Source: a virus
Reading direction: 5' to 3' (one strand)
Length of the DNA: 32,116 bases
Virus record (IMG/VR): IMGVR_UViG_3300020203_000062
Coordinates: 1-32,116 of that record
This document shows, in pieces, positions 12,674 through 18,872 of this stretch (its first letter is position 1; each line of letters starts with the position of its first letter). Under the pieces are notes generated by a model. That model was not told where the DNA came from. It did no database searches and worked only from the letters and a program-made list of their open reading frames with translations. The position numbers were made by a program, and so were the translations under genes.

Positions 12674-13105
12674 ATGAGCATCGAAACTTGGAAGCAAGAG
12701 TTTTATGCGGTAGAGGCCAGCGTTGTCGGCAACGACACAGACGTGGTGTTGCTTGAACACTCGATCAAAAAATGGGAAGGATTGCAAACAGAAAACCTCG
12801 AACGTCACGAGCTGAGAGTGGACTGCGCCAGGATTGTAGACGTGGGGGGAGTAAATTTTTACATAAATTCAGAGAGCTGCGCGCTTTGCAGAAAGTGTCT
12901 ATTTTTCAACGAACAAGCCAGTTGCGCACCCTGCCCGCTGTATAAAGTCAGAGGGGGTGTGGCATGCGACCGGGTCGACGCAGACGCAGACGGTGACGAC
13001 ATCTCTCCTTTCGAGGCGTGGAGGGACCGGGCTGACCCAGAACCGATGTTGACCTGGTTGAGAAAAGCGCTGAAGGTCGCAACCTGCGAGGAGGAGGGGA
13101 AATGA
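12674..13105 (+). CDS. Cysteine-rich paralogue 2
   Basis: A 143-residue protein with the same layout as its paralogues: MSIETWKQEFYAVEA, HSIKKWEGLQTENLERHEL, the cysteine-rich part SCALCRKCLFF...CAPCPLYKVRGGVACD, an Asp-rich link and DPEPMLTWLRKALKVATC. It ends CEEEGK in a junction copy with one extra GAG. An 81-base stretch (12738-12818) is identical to 11768-11848 in paralogue 1, and the C-terminal DNA is nearly identical to paralogue 3, so this gene is a mosaic. Ribosome site AAGGGGAAGGTGAA. Function unknown; zinc binding is likely from C-x2-C pairs. Confidence 0.7.
   Translation: MSIETWKQEFYAVEASVVGNDTDVVLLEHSIKKWEGLQTENLERHELRVDCARIVDVGGVNFYINSESCALCRKCLFFNEQASCAPCPLYKVRGGVACDRVDADADGDDISPFEAWRDRADPEPMLTWLRKALKVATCEEEGK
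12738..12818 (+). repeat. 81-bp identical segment shared with 11768-11848
   Basis: The stretch from CAGACGTGGTG to GCTGAGAG is identical between paralogues 1 and 2 over 81 bases, while the sequence on both sides differs. This indicates recent duplication or gene conversion within the array. Confidence 0.9.
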
Positions 13106-13743
13106 CTGATACAGTCTTAAAACCATGCCCATTTTGTGGCGGTACCGCCGAGATTAAACGCCGCGGGACGGCCAGAATGTCAATGCTTATAGGTTGTGTT
13201 GACTGTCATGCAGAGGTTGAGTCAGGGGATGTGTGTGGGGTGACTGCCGTAGAAAATTACAAATGGAACATGCGGAAGCCACTCGCCAAGCAGGAACACA
13301 CAGACGATTTGGCCGTTAATCGGTTCTCCGAAGCGATGAAAAAGAAACTTTCAAAAAAGCGCAAGGCCGGACGCAGCGGGTGGGATGACCCGGAGCAGTG
13401 CAGTATTGATTTTTTGATAAGGTTGCTGCACGAACACTACCAAAAAGGTGATGTGGTTGACATCGCCAACATCTGCATGATGTTAAATCAGCGTGGGGCG
13501 AAAGCAGACTGGAGGCTACCTGCGGATAGACTCACCGCGATGACCGCGCTGGAAAGGGAAAACAAAGAGCTGCGCCAACGCATCAGGCAGTTTGAATTCT
13601 GCATCGGCCGCGTCGCCATCGCGCTGGGAGGCGTTTGTTGCGGCGGAGTCGATGTCACGCTGCAGCACCTGCAGGCCGATCCGCATTCAACGACGCGTGT
13701 ACTTTGTGACGCTATCGCTGCACTTCGCGAGGAGGGGAAATGA
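13102..13743 (+). CDS. Lar-like restriction alleviation domain fused to a second phage domain
   Basis: A 213-residue, three-part protein. Residues 6-52 match the Lar family zinc domain: LKPCPFCGGTAEI (C9, C12) and GCVDCHAEVE (C32, C35), then AVENYKWN. Residues 70-135 (AVNRFSEAMKKKLSKKRKAGRSGWDDPEQCS... HYQKGDVVDIANICMMLNQRG) form a domain common in phage accessory proteins. A C-terminal coiled-coil (LERENKELRQRI, about 150-162) and helix end in REEGK. Lar of the Rac prophage lowers host restriction, so this may act with the methyltransferase. Only the Lar part is recognised with fair confidence. The fusion of these units is notable. Cassette junctions at both ends. Confidence 0.7.
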   Translation: MTDTVLKPCPFCGGTAEIKRRGTARMSMLIGCVDCHAEVESGDVCGVTAVENYKWNMRKPLAKQEHTDDLAVNRFSEAMKKKLSKKRKAGRSGWDDPEQCSIDFLIRLLHEHYQKGDVVDIANICMMLNQRGAKADWRLPADRLTAMTALERENKELRQRIRQFEFCIGRVAIALGGVCCGGVDVTLQHLQADPHSTTRVLCDAIAALREEGK

Positions 13744-14171
13744 GCATCGAAACTTGGAAGCAAGAATTTTATGCGGCAGAGGCCGGCATTCTCAACAGCG
13801 CCGCAGACGTGGTGGCGCTGCGCCATTCTATAAAGAAGTGGGAAGGGCTGCGACCTGGAAACCTAGAGCGACACGGGCTGAAAGTGAGCTCCAAGCATGG
13901 CCGATCCAGGATCAAAGATGTGGAGGGAGAAATTCTCCACATAGACTCAGTATCCTGTGCGCTTTGCCACAAGTATTTGTTTTCCGGCGGCATGCACCGG
14001 TGCGGCAATTGTCCGCTGAGTAAAATCAGAGGAAACGTGGCGTGCGACGTGGACGTAGACGGCGACGACATCTCTCCTTTCGAGGCGTGGAGGAAAGGGG
14101 TTGACCCGGAACCGATGTTGACCTGGTTGAGAAAAGCGCTGAAGGTCGCAACCTGCGAGGAGGGGAAATGA
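13740..14171 (+). CDS. Cysteine-rich paralogue 3
   Basis: A 143-residue protein, MSIETWKQEFYAAEAGILN, with HSIKKWEGL, a cysteine part SCALCHKYLFSGGMHRCGNCPLSKIRGNVACD, the Asp-rich link DVDVDGDDISPF and DPEPMLTWLRKALKVATCEEGK. Starts and ends in exact copies of the 17-base junction. Its first 28 residues match the unit triplicated in paralogue 1 apart from a few changes, and its last 30 match paralogue 2. Conserved points across all three are the tryptophans, the cysteines, CPL, RG and the C-terminal helix. Function unknown. Confidence 0.7.
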   Translation: MSIETWKQEFYAAEAGILNSAADVVALRHSIKKWEGLRPGNLERHGLKVSSKHGRSRIKDVEGEILHIDSVSCALCHKYLFSGGMHRCGNCPLSKIRGNVACDVDVDGDDISPFEAWRKGVDPEPMLTWLRKALKVATCEEGK

Positions 14172-14683
14172 GCAGAAGCGATTACAGCGACGATTGTTAT
14201 GGCTGGGAATTAATCTGCTATCGCGGCGCAGTAAAGTCTGCCATTCGCGGCAAACGTGGGCAGGCACTGCTGAACGAACTTGTCGAGGCATTGGATGCGC
14301 TGCCAGAAAAAAGCCTGTCAGCAGAATCTCTGGTGTCCCGGGATGGCGAATACTGCGCGCTAGGGGCATTGGGGCGTATGCGAGGCATGATTATGGAGCC
14401 TACCGATCCGGATGACGTAGACGCCAGTGAGGTGGCAAAGATGTTCGGGGTAGCGACTGCGCTAGCAGCGGAGATCATGTTTGAGAACGATGAAGTAATC
14501 AGTGAAAACCGGTGGGTAAAAGTTGAGACATTCGGCCCATTACCTCGACATGGGATGCGAGAAAGAACTGTTAAGGTTGCAGACCCACTGGCCGGTGAGA
14601 GGCGATGGCTTCACATGCGCGAATGGGCAATGAGTAATCTGTTTCCGGCAGCCGCCGCCAACGCAGCACAGAAATGTTCCTGA
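14168..14683 (+). CDS. Hypothetical phage protein, 171 residues
   Basis: Starts MSRSDYSDDCYGWELICYRGAVKSAIRGKRGQALLNEL in the last junction repeat. It contains EYCALGALGRMRGM and DDVDASEVAKMFGVATALAAEIMFEND, a layout I know from uncharacterised proteins in many proteobacterial phages. Mostly helical, no membrane or metal motif. It ends a few bases inside the DUF4224-type gene. No function is known. Confidence 0.65.
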   Translation: MSRSDYSDDCYGWELICYRGAVKSAIRGKRGQALLNELVEALDALPEKSLSAESLVSRDGEYCALGALGRMRGMIMEPTDPDDVDASEVAKMFGVATALAAEIMFENDEVISENRWVKVETFGPLPRHGMRERTVKVADPLAGERRWLHMREWAMSNLFPAAAANAAQKCS

Positions 14684-14871
14684 CCCGCGCAGAAATCGAA
14701 GAACTCACCGGCTACAAACGCGGCAAGGATCAGTGCGCCTGGCTAACAGATCACGGATGGGTGTTTGAAATTGATGCGCACGGGCGGCCCAAAATATCGG
14801 TAGAGTATTGCCGGATCAGGATGGGCGGCCAGATTGAGGCGCCCAAACGCTGGCAACTCAAGGTCGCATGA
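14674..14871 (+). CDS. DUF4224-type protein beside the integrase, possible excisionase
   Basis: The 65 residues MFLTRAEIEELTGYKRGKDQCAWLTDHGWVFEIDAHGRPKIS match the DUF4224 domain found next to many phage integrases: an HTH-like start with E-L-T-G-Y, C-x-W-L-x2-H-G-W and a D-x2-G-R-P turn. Its stop overlaps the integrase start as ATGA, so the two are made together. Size, pattern and position suit a recombination directionality factor, but that function has not been shown for this sequence. Confidence 0.8.
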   Translation: MFLTRAEIEELTGYKRGKDQCAWLTDHGWVFEIDAHGRPKISVEYCRIRMGGQIEAPKRWQLKVA

Positions 14872-15821
14872 AACTCCCCCCGAAACTCCGGCAGAAGGGC
14901 AAAGCGTACTACTACGACCACGGCGGCAAGCCGCGGAAATGGGAGCGCCTGGGCAGCGTCTATGCGACCGCACTCATTAAATGGGCTGACATCCACAAGG
15001 GCCGCGACGCGGAGCTGCGCACCGTGGGCTCGCTCGTGGATCTCTTTATCTCCAAAAAACAAACGTTGGCCGAGAGCACCCTGCGCAGCTACCGCCTCTA
15101 CAAACGCGTGCTCGACAAAGTCAACGCATCCCCGGCGCCGATGCTCGCGCTCGACCAGGGCCACCTGCACCAGCTAATCGACGACTACCCAAAAAAACAG
15201 ATCGCCCGCAACACCGCATTGTTTGTTAAAACCGTGTACGCATGGGCCGTCTCCCGCGGTCACCTGCAGAGCTCGCCTTTCACAGGGATGCGGCTCAAAG
15301 GCACATCGAGGCGGAGGCGCTACCTCACCGATGCCGAATTCCTCAGCATCCGCCAAAAACTCGAGCCCAAGTTTCAGGTCGCGGCCGATCTTGCCTACCT
15401 GCTAGGCCTACGCGTGTCCGAAGTGCCCATGCTGCGATTCGCTGATTTCAAGGACGGCGTGGTCACCATCCGCCAACAGAAAACCAAATCGGTCAAACAG
15501 CAGATCATCACCGAAGACGTCAAAGCGGTCCTCGAACGCGCCAAGACCCTGCCGGGCGCTGTGCGTGGCCTCGCCCTGGTCTGCAACCGCAGCGGCCAGC
15601 CCTACAGCCCACAGACCATCTCCGGCGCATTTTTTGAAGCCAGCAAGCTGGCCGGAATCAAAGACGTGCGCTTCCACGACATTCGCGCCAAAAGCGCCAG
15701 CGACGAAACCGCAACCGCACAGGCCCGGCTCGGCCACGCCACCAGCCAGACCACCCAGATCTACCTGCGCAAACCCATTATCGCAACCCCGATCAACAAG
15801 GTCAAAGACGCTAAAATGTAG
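14868..15821 (+). CDS. int: Tyrosine recombinase, phage integrase
   Basis: A 317-residue integrase. The N-terminal 50 residues (KAYYYDHGGKPRKWERLGS) form a small arm-binding region. Residues 52-140 are the SAM-like core-binding domain. The catalytic domain has R182 (LGLRVSE), K205 or K207, H270 and R273 (FHDIR), H290 (LGHA) and the nucleophile Y299 (IYLR), so the active site is complete. It inserts and, with a partner, removes the phage by recombining attP and attB. The stop codon lies inside the palindrome TGTAGAAGACTTCTACA, and further copies of its arm follow downstream, so attP is probably adjacent. Confidence 0.92.
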   Translation: MKLPPKLRQKGKAYYYDHGGKPRKWERLGSVYATALIKWADIHKGRDAELRTVGSLVDLFISKKQTLAESTLRSYRLYKRVLDKVNASPAPMLALDQGHLHQLIDDYPKKQIARNTALFVKTVYAWAVSRGHLQSSPFTGMRLKGTSRRRRYLTDAEFLSIRQKLEPKFQVAADLAYLLGLRVSEVPMLRFADFKDGVVTIRQQKTKSVKQQIITEDVKAVLERAKTLPGAVRGLALVCNRSGQPYSPQTISGAFFEASKLAGIKDVRFHDIRAKSASDETATAQARLGHATSQTTQIYLRKPIIATPINKVKDAKM

Positions 15822-16030
15822 AAGACTTCTACAAAGTCCAGAATGCGGCAATGTAAGCTATTGATTTTATTAACTTGTTACACTAGGCCCGATTATAAAT
15901 CAAAACGCTCAGGATTCAAGCGCAAGTCGCTGATTACCAAAAAATTTCAGCAACTGACCTTCTACTGAAAGTCTGCCGGACTTATGGAATTTTATCAATA
16001 AAATCAATGTTCGTTTTTGAATTGTAGAAG
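15817..16030. other. Candidate attP region with integrase arm-type sites
   Basis: No gene is seen in 15822-16173. GTAGAAG or its complement occurs four times: in the perfect palindrome TGTAGAAG-A-CTTCTACA (15817-15833), at 15959-15965 (CTTCTAC) and at 16023-16030 (TGTAGAAG). A perfect 12-bp inverted repeat ATTGATTTTATT (15860-15871) and AATAAAATCAAT (15997-16008) frames the middle. The stretch is AT-rich and next to int. The crossover core cannot be named without the host site. Confidence 0.6.
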
Positions 16031-16041
16031 ATAAAAATCAA

Positions 16042-16066
16042 GGCCCGTTACACGCGCGAACGGGCC
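16042..16066 (-). terminator. Terminator at the end of the late (minus) transcription unit
   Basis: An 8-bp inverted repeat, GGCCCGTT (16042-16049) and AACGGGCC (16059-16066). On the minus strand it is followed by TTGATTTTTAT; on the plus strand by ATAAAAAA, which is not a U tract. It would stop late transcripts that run on past Rz through the small plus-strand operon. Confidence 0.6.
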
Positions 16067-16088
16067 ATAAAAAATATTTAAAAATAAC

Positions 16089-16116
16089 TTGCACAGACAC
16101 GGAATCCGTGTATACT
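16089..16116 (+). promoter_or_regulatory. Promoter with overlapping palindromic operator
   Basis: TTGCAC (16089-16094) and TATACT (16111-16116) are 16 bases apart. The spacer and first base of the -10 box form a perfect palindrome ACACGGA-A-TCCGTGT (16097-16111). A second inverted repeat GGATTC-ACC-GAATCC lies at 16125-16139, just downstream. It should drive the genes at 16174-16883 under local repression. Confidence 0.65.
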
Positions 16117-16173
16117 GACGGCATGGATTCACCGAATCCACCGCACCCCGGGACAGGGGCAGGAGATACGACA

Positions 16174-16377
16174 ATGATTAAAATTAAAAACGGCGATAGA
16201 TTCGTGACCGATCTAGACGATCATGTCCAGGTGGTTAATTGCGACGGCGATTATATACAGACATACAACACTGACAGCTCTGTTATGTCGTACGCATCGC
16301 GTGCGCGGGTAGAAAATTGGACGCGTATAGCGGAGTTTTTGCCGGGCCACGGAATGGACGTACAGAACGACGCATAG
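16174..16377 (+). CDS. Small hypothetical protein, 67 residues
   Basis: Starts MIKIKNGDRFVTDLDDHVQVVNCDGDYI; the ATG at 16174 is chosen for the AGGAG about 9 bases upstream, and an ATG at 16123 would lie inside the second inverted repeat. The sequence is rich in D, N and V with beta-strand alternation. No family is known. First gene of a short operon with its own promoter. Confidence 0.55.
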   Translation: MIKIKNGDRFVTDLDDHVQVVNCDGDYIQTYNTDSSVMSYASRARVENWTRIAEFLPGHGMDVQNDA

Positions 16378-16422
16378 CACTGCCGCACGGCGCGGAATGC
16401 CGGTAAATCAAGGAGTTACAAA

Positions 16423-16665
16423 ATGACCACAACAGAAATGAACACATGGGCAAAATGGGAATCGCTCGGATCGCTGGCATATAACCGGCGGCTCGATGCT
16501 TACAATGATCGCGTCCGGAGCGGCGTAGACCGCGGCAACAATGCCGAAACCATCGAAAAAATTGATGCCCTTTTTGCAGAATTGGCAGCTGTAGATCGTA
16601 GTGCCTCTGACGCTGCAGACGCCGCGGCCAGAGCAGAGGCCCGTAGGTTAGAGGATGGGGAATGA
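16423..16665 (+). CDS. Small helical hypothetical protein, 80 residues
   Basis: Starts MTTTEMNTWAKWESLGSLAYNRRLDAYNDRV with AAGGAG 8 bases before. The C-terminal half is an Ala/Asp/Arg-rich helix (ASDAADAAARAEARRLEDGE), possibly a coiled coil. It ends in an ATGA overlap with the HTH gene that follows, so the two may act together, for example as a regulator and partner. Not assigned. Confidence 0.55.
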   Translation: MTTTEMNTWAKWESLGSLAYNRRLDAYNDRVRSGVDRGNNAETIEKIDALFAELAAVDRSASDAADAAARAEARRLEDGE

Positions 16666-16883
16666 TGGAACTCACAACCACACCCGCGCCCAACCCCCGC
16701 GCATCCCGCGCCGCAGCCGGGCACACCCAGTCCCGGGCTGCGCAGACGATCTCAGTGGCAACGCGCACATGGCAGGACTGGGAGGCGGGCGTCGCCACGA
16801 TGAACCCGGCGCTGCTCCGCCTGTACCGGCACCTCTCCGGGTTGGAGCGGATTCCGTTCAGGGCGGCCCGTTACACGCCCTGA
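16662..16883 (+). CDS. XRE-type helix-turn-helix protein
   Basis: A 73-residue protein. Residues 15-65 (ASRAAAGHTQSRAAQTISVATRTWQDWEAGVATMNPALLRLYRHLSG) have the shape of XRE regulators: helix 2 HTQSRAAQTI, turn, recognition helix TRTWQDWEAG, then a helix closing with the RLYRHLSG pattern. It is a candidate for the protein that binds the palindrome at 16097-16111. GAGGATGGGGA precedes the ATG. Its 3' end overlaps the end of the convergent Rz gene by 26 bases, with no terminator between. Confidence 0.65.
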   Translation: MMELTTTPAPNPRASRAAAGHTQSRAAQTISVATRTWQDWEAGVATMNPALLRLYRHLSGLERIPFRAARYTP

Positions 16884-17436
16884 TCTGCTCCCGGATCACC
16901 TGCTGCGCGGCGCCGAGCTGGCGGGTGATGTCGTCGGCGATGGCGACGAGCTCGAAAAGAAATCCAGAAGCCGTTGCCGAAAGTTCGGCTCCCGCGCTTG
17001 CATCACGCTGTCCGGTGGCGGCCTGAGCCGTGGCCCCGGCACCTCGATCACACTCGGCGGAGCTGCCGGCACGTCCGGGGTCGCGCAGGCGGAAACCAGC
17101 ATCAACAGCAGCAATATCGCGCTTTCTTTGAGCACTCGCATTTTCGATCTCCTTTTTGTGGTCCGCGGCGATCGCCGCAGTCCGGGTTTCATGCGCCTGT
17201 TCTCGCGCCTGCTTTTCCGCCTGCAGCGCCGCCACACGCGCCAGGGCTGCGCCGAGCGCCTTGTTGTCACGCAGCGCATACTCTGCCCTCACCTCGGCCT
17301 GCCCGCGCGCATGGCCGCGCCCGTCGATGGTGGTATAGGCGTACCACAGCGCGCCCAGGGCTGCCGCGGCAGCCATGGCATAGATCGCCCAGCCGGGCAC
17401 GGCGAATGGCAGCACAAAGCCGCGTTGCTTGCTCAT
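16858..17436 (-). CDS. Rz: Rz-like inner-membrane spanin subunit
   Basis: A 192-residue protein with one N-terminal membrane anchor (residues about 13-33, GWAIYAMAAAAALGALWYAY) and a long periplasmic coiled-coil (ALGAALARVAALQAEKQAREQAHETRTAAIAADHKKEIE), the form of i-spanins. The lipoprotein partner is coded within it in another frame. With it, Rz joins inner and outer membranes and completes lysis of Gram-negative hosts. The ATG (MSKQRGF) overlaps the endolysin stop as ATGA. Longer than lambda Rz (153 residues). Last gene of the late operon. Confidence 0.75.
   Translation of the reverse strand: MSKQRGFVLPFAVPGWAIYAMAAAAALGALWYAYTTIDGRGHARGQAEVRAEYALRDNKALGAALARVAALQAEKQAREQAHETRTAAIAADHKKEIENASAQRKRDIAAVDAGFRLRDPGRAGSSAECDRGAGATAQAATGQRDASAGAELSATASGFLFELVAIADDITRQLGAAQQVIREQIRACNGPP
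16896..17141 (-). CDS. Rz1: Rz1-like outer-membrane spanin lipoprotein, embedded in Rz
   Basis: An 81-residue protein read in a second frame wholly inside the Rz gene. Residues 1-18 are a signal peptide (MRVLKESAILLLLMLVSA) ending in the lipobox L-V-S-A-C with lipidated C19. The mature part is proline-rich at first (TPDVPAAPPSVIEVPGPRLRPPP), as in o-spanins. The tail is rich in S and P. The embedded lambda-type layout, lipobox and proline content together make the call firm. Confidence 0.8.
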   Translation of the reverse strand: MRVLKESAILLLLMLVSACATPDVPAAPPSVIEVPGPRLRPPPDSVMQAREPNFRQRLLDFFSSSSPSPTTSPASSAPRSR

Positions 17437-17840
17437 GGCCAGAACGTCCGGCGCTTCGAGCCCGGCGCCCGATCCGTCAGATGCACCCACCCCGCCGTGG
17501 CGTCCGGGTGCTCGCGGTACAGCTCGTGCCGCTCCAGCATGGCATCATCAATCATCGCATCCAGCGCCCCATCGCGATCCGCCACGTCAATGCCCTGGCC
17601 CAGTTTGTGCGACGATTTTGCCGAGCCGATCGCGCAGTCTGACGGCCGCCAGCCACCGTTGTCCTGCCCAGAGATCAGGTTACCGGTGTGCGGGTTGATC
17701 ACCGGGATCCAGCCGCGGTCGACGCATTCGGCCAGCAGATCGTTGGCCCTGGACAGCAGGTACGCAGCGCGGCCGTAGATGTCCTCGTTCAACTCTCTGT
17801 GTCCGGCATAAGCGCGGAAATAATTTTGCGGTGTGATCAT
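17433..17840 (-). CDS. Endolysin, M15-family peptidase
   Basis: A 135-residue protein with the M15 (D-Ala-D-Ala peptidase-like) zinc site: SSHKLGQGID gives H78 and D85, and GWVHL gives H120. GGWRPSDCAIG precedes and RAPGSKRRTFWP closes the fold, as in phage M15_3 endolysins. It cuts the peptide cross-links of peptidoglycan. There is no signal peptide, so it needs the holin to reach the wall. Starts at MITPQNYF in an ATGA overlap with the holin-like gene. Confidence 0.85.
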   Translation of the reverse strand: MITPQNYFRAYAGHRELNEDIYGRAAYLLSRANDLLAECVDRGWIPVINPHTGNLISGQDNGGWRPSDCAIGSAKSSHKLGQGIDVADRDGALDAMIDDAMLERHELYREHPDATAGWVHLTDRAPGSKRRTFWP

Positions 17841-18160
17841 TTGCGTTTTATTTTCCCGGTTGTAGTTAGGCGTGTGCCGTCGCGCCACTCGTTTCCGCCG
17901 CAGCGCCGCCAGCGCAAAAAACGATACAGATGCCGCACCATGAACAACGTCAGCGACCACCACAACAGCGCCGCGACCCAGCTCAGATCAATCTCGTATC
18001 CGCTCTCCAGTATTGTGCCCGCACGCCCCAGCCCGGCGAGGGCCAGCCCAGCCAGCGCCAGGCGTCCGAGCAGCCCATCCTCGTAATGCGGGTGCAGCAC
18101 CAACACTACGGCGACACACATCACCACCAGCGCCGAAAAAAATATCGAGATGTCGATCAT
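17837..18160 (-). CDS. Holin-like membrane protein (second of two)
   Basis: A 107-residue protein, MIDISIFFSALVVMCVAVVLVLHPHYEDG, with three hydrophobic segments (about 5-22, 31-47 and 59-79) and a basic C-terminus (RFLRWRRCGG...KIKRK). Size and topology suit a holin or antiholin, and it sits between another holin-like gene and the endolysin. Start by ATGA overlap. Which of the two makes the hole and which tunes timing cannot be told. Confidence 0.6.
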   Translation of the reverse strand: MIDISIFFSALVVMCVAVVLVLHPHYEDGLLGRLALAGLALAGLGRAGTILESGYEIDLSWVAALLWWSLTLFMVRHLYRFLRWRRCGGNEWRDGTRLTTTGKIKRK

Positions 18161-18483
18161 TTGCCGTACCTGCTTTTTATAATCCCGGCCCAATCGGTGT
18201 CGCGAGCAACTTTGAGGATGGCAGAAACAATTGCCATGCCCATCACCCCGATCAACAGCGACACCCCCTGCTCCATCGCATCGGTGGTCACGCCCATTAA
18301 TGCCGCAAACGGGACGGCAATATACGACGCCAGCGCCAGTCCACTGATGAACGTAAACCACCGCTCCCATAGACTAAGCCCCTCGAAAAAACGCAGCGAC
18401 ATAAATGCGCCCACCGCGCCCGCCGCCACGACTTTGAGTTTCAGGCCCAGTGCCGCGAGGATGCCCTCGATCACTTCAGTCAT
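18157..18483 (-). CDS. Holin-like membrane protein (first of two)
   Basis: A 108-residue protein starting MTEVIEGILAALGLKLKVVAAGAVGAFMSL, with GGAG 6 bases before the ATG. Three membrane segments can be seen (about 15-30, 42-60 and 72-93: SLLIGVMGMAIVSAIL), and the C-terminus is basic. This is the form of a class I/III phage holin. It is the first gene of the lysis cassette, and its stop overlaps the next holin-like gene. Confidence 0.65.
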   Translation of the reverse strand: MTEVIEGILAALGLKLKVVAAGAVGAFMSLRFFEGLSLWERWFTFISGLALASYIAVPFAALMGVTTDAMEQGVSLLIGVMGMAIVSAILKVARDTDWAGIIKSRYGK

Positions 18484-18632
18484 TGATGCTCCAGGTTGTG
18501 CCAAAAAGTTCAGCCACGGATGCACCCTTGTTTTTGTTGTTCGGCATTGCCAGGAACTGTTTCAGCTAATCGCCCCGAGGCCTTGCCTTGCCCCGCCCTG
18601 CACGAACAGCCGGCCTTCGGATATCCACTTCT

Positions 18633-18872
18633 TCACGACATCAAGGTCGCGCCAGTAGAATCCGGGGATTTGGCTAACGCAGCTTTCAATGCCTCAAGGT
18701 CTTTCGGCGAGGCAATTATTTGCTCCACCAGCGTTTTCCGAGTTTGAGCGGGGTTGGAATGGCTGACAACTTCCGGCGAATCATCCGGCAATTCTTCCTC
18801 CGCATAGCCCTTTTGCAGATTGGCAAATACGCCGTTAATTCGCCCTTCGGAGTCGCGTTGAACGTAGGCCAT
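18633..18872 (-). CDS. Small protein after the tail fibre gene
   Basis: A 79-residue protein MAYVQRDSEGRINGVFANLQKGYAEEELPDDSPEVV, then a helical part TLVEQIIASPKDLEALKAAL. Proteins of this type often follow tail fibre genes in siphoviruses and may help fibre assembly; their role is not proven. The start overlaps the fibre stop as TAATG. Just past its stop another frame (to 18562) reads FYWRDLDVVKKWISEGRLF, so the gene may once have been longer. The rest of 18484-18632 has no supported gene. Confidence 0.65.
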   Translation of the reverse strand: MAYVQRDSEGRINGVFANLQKGYAEEELPDDSPEVVSHSNPAQTRKTLVEQIIASPKDLEALKAALAKSPDSTGATLMS

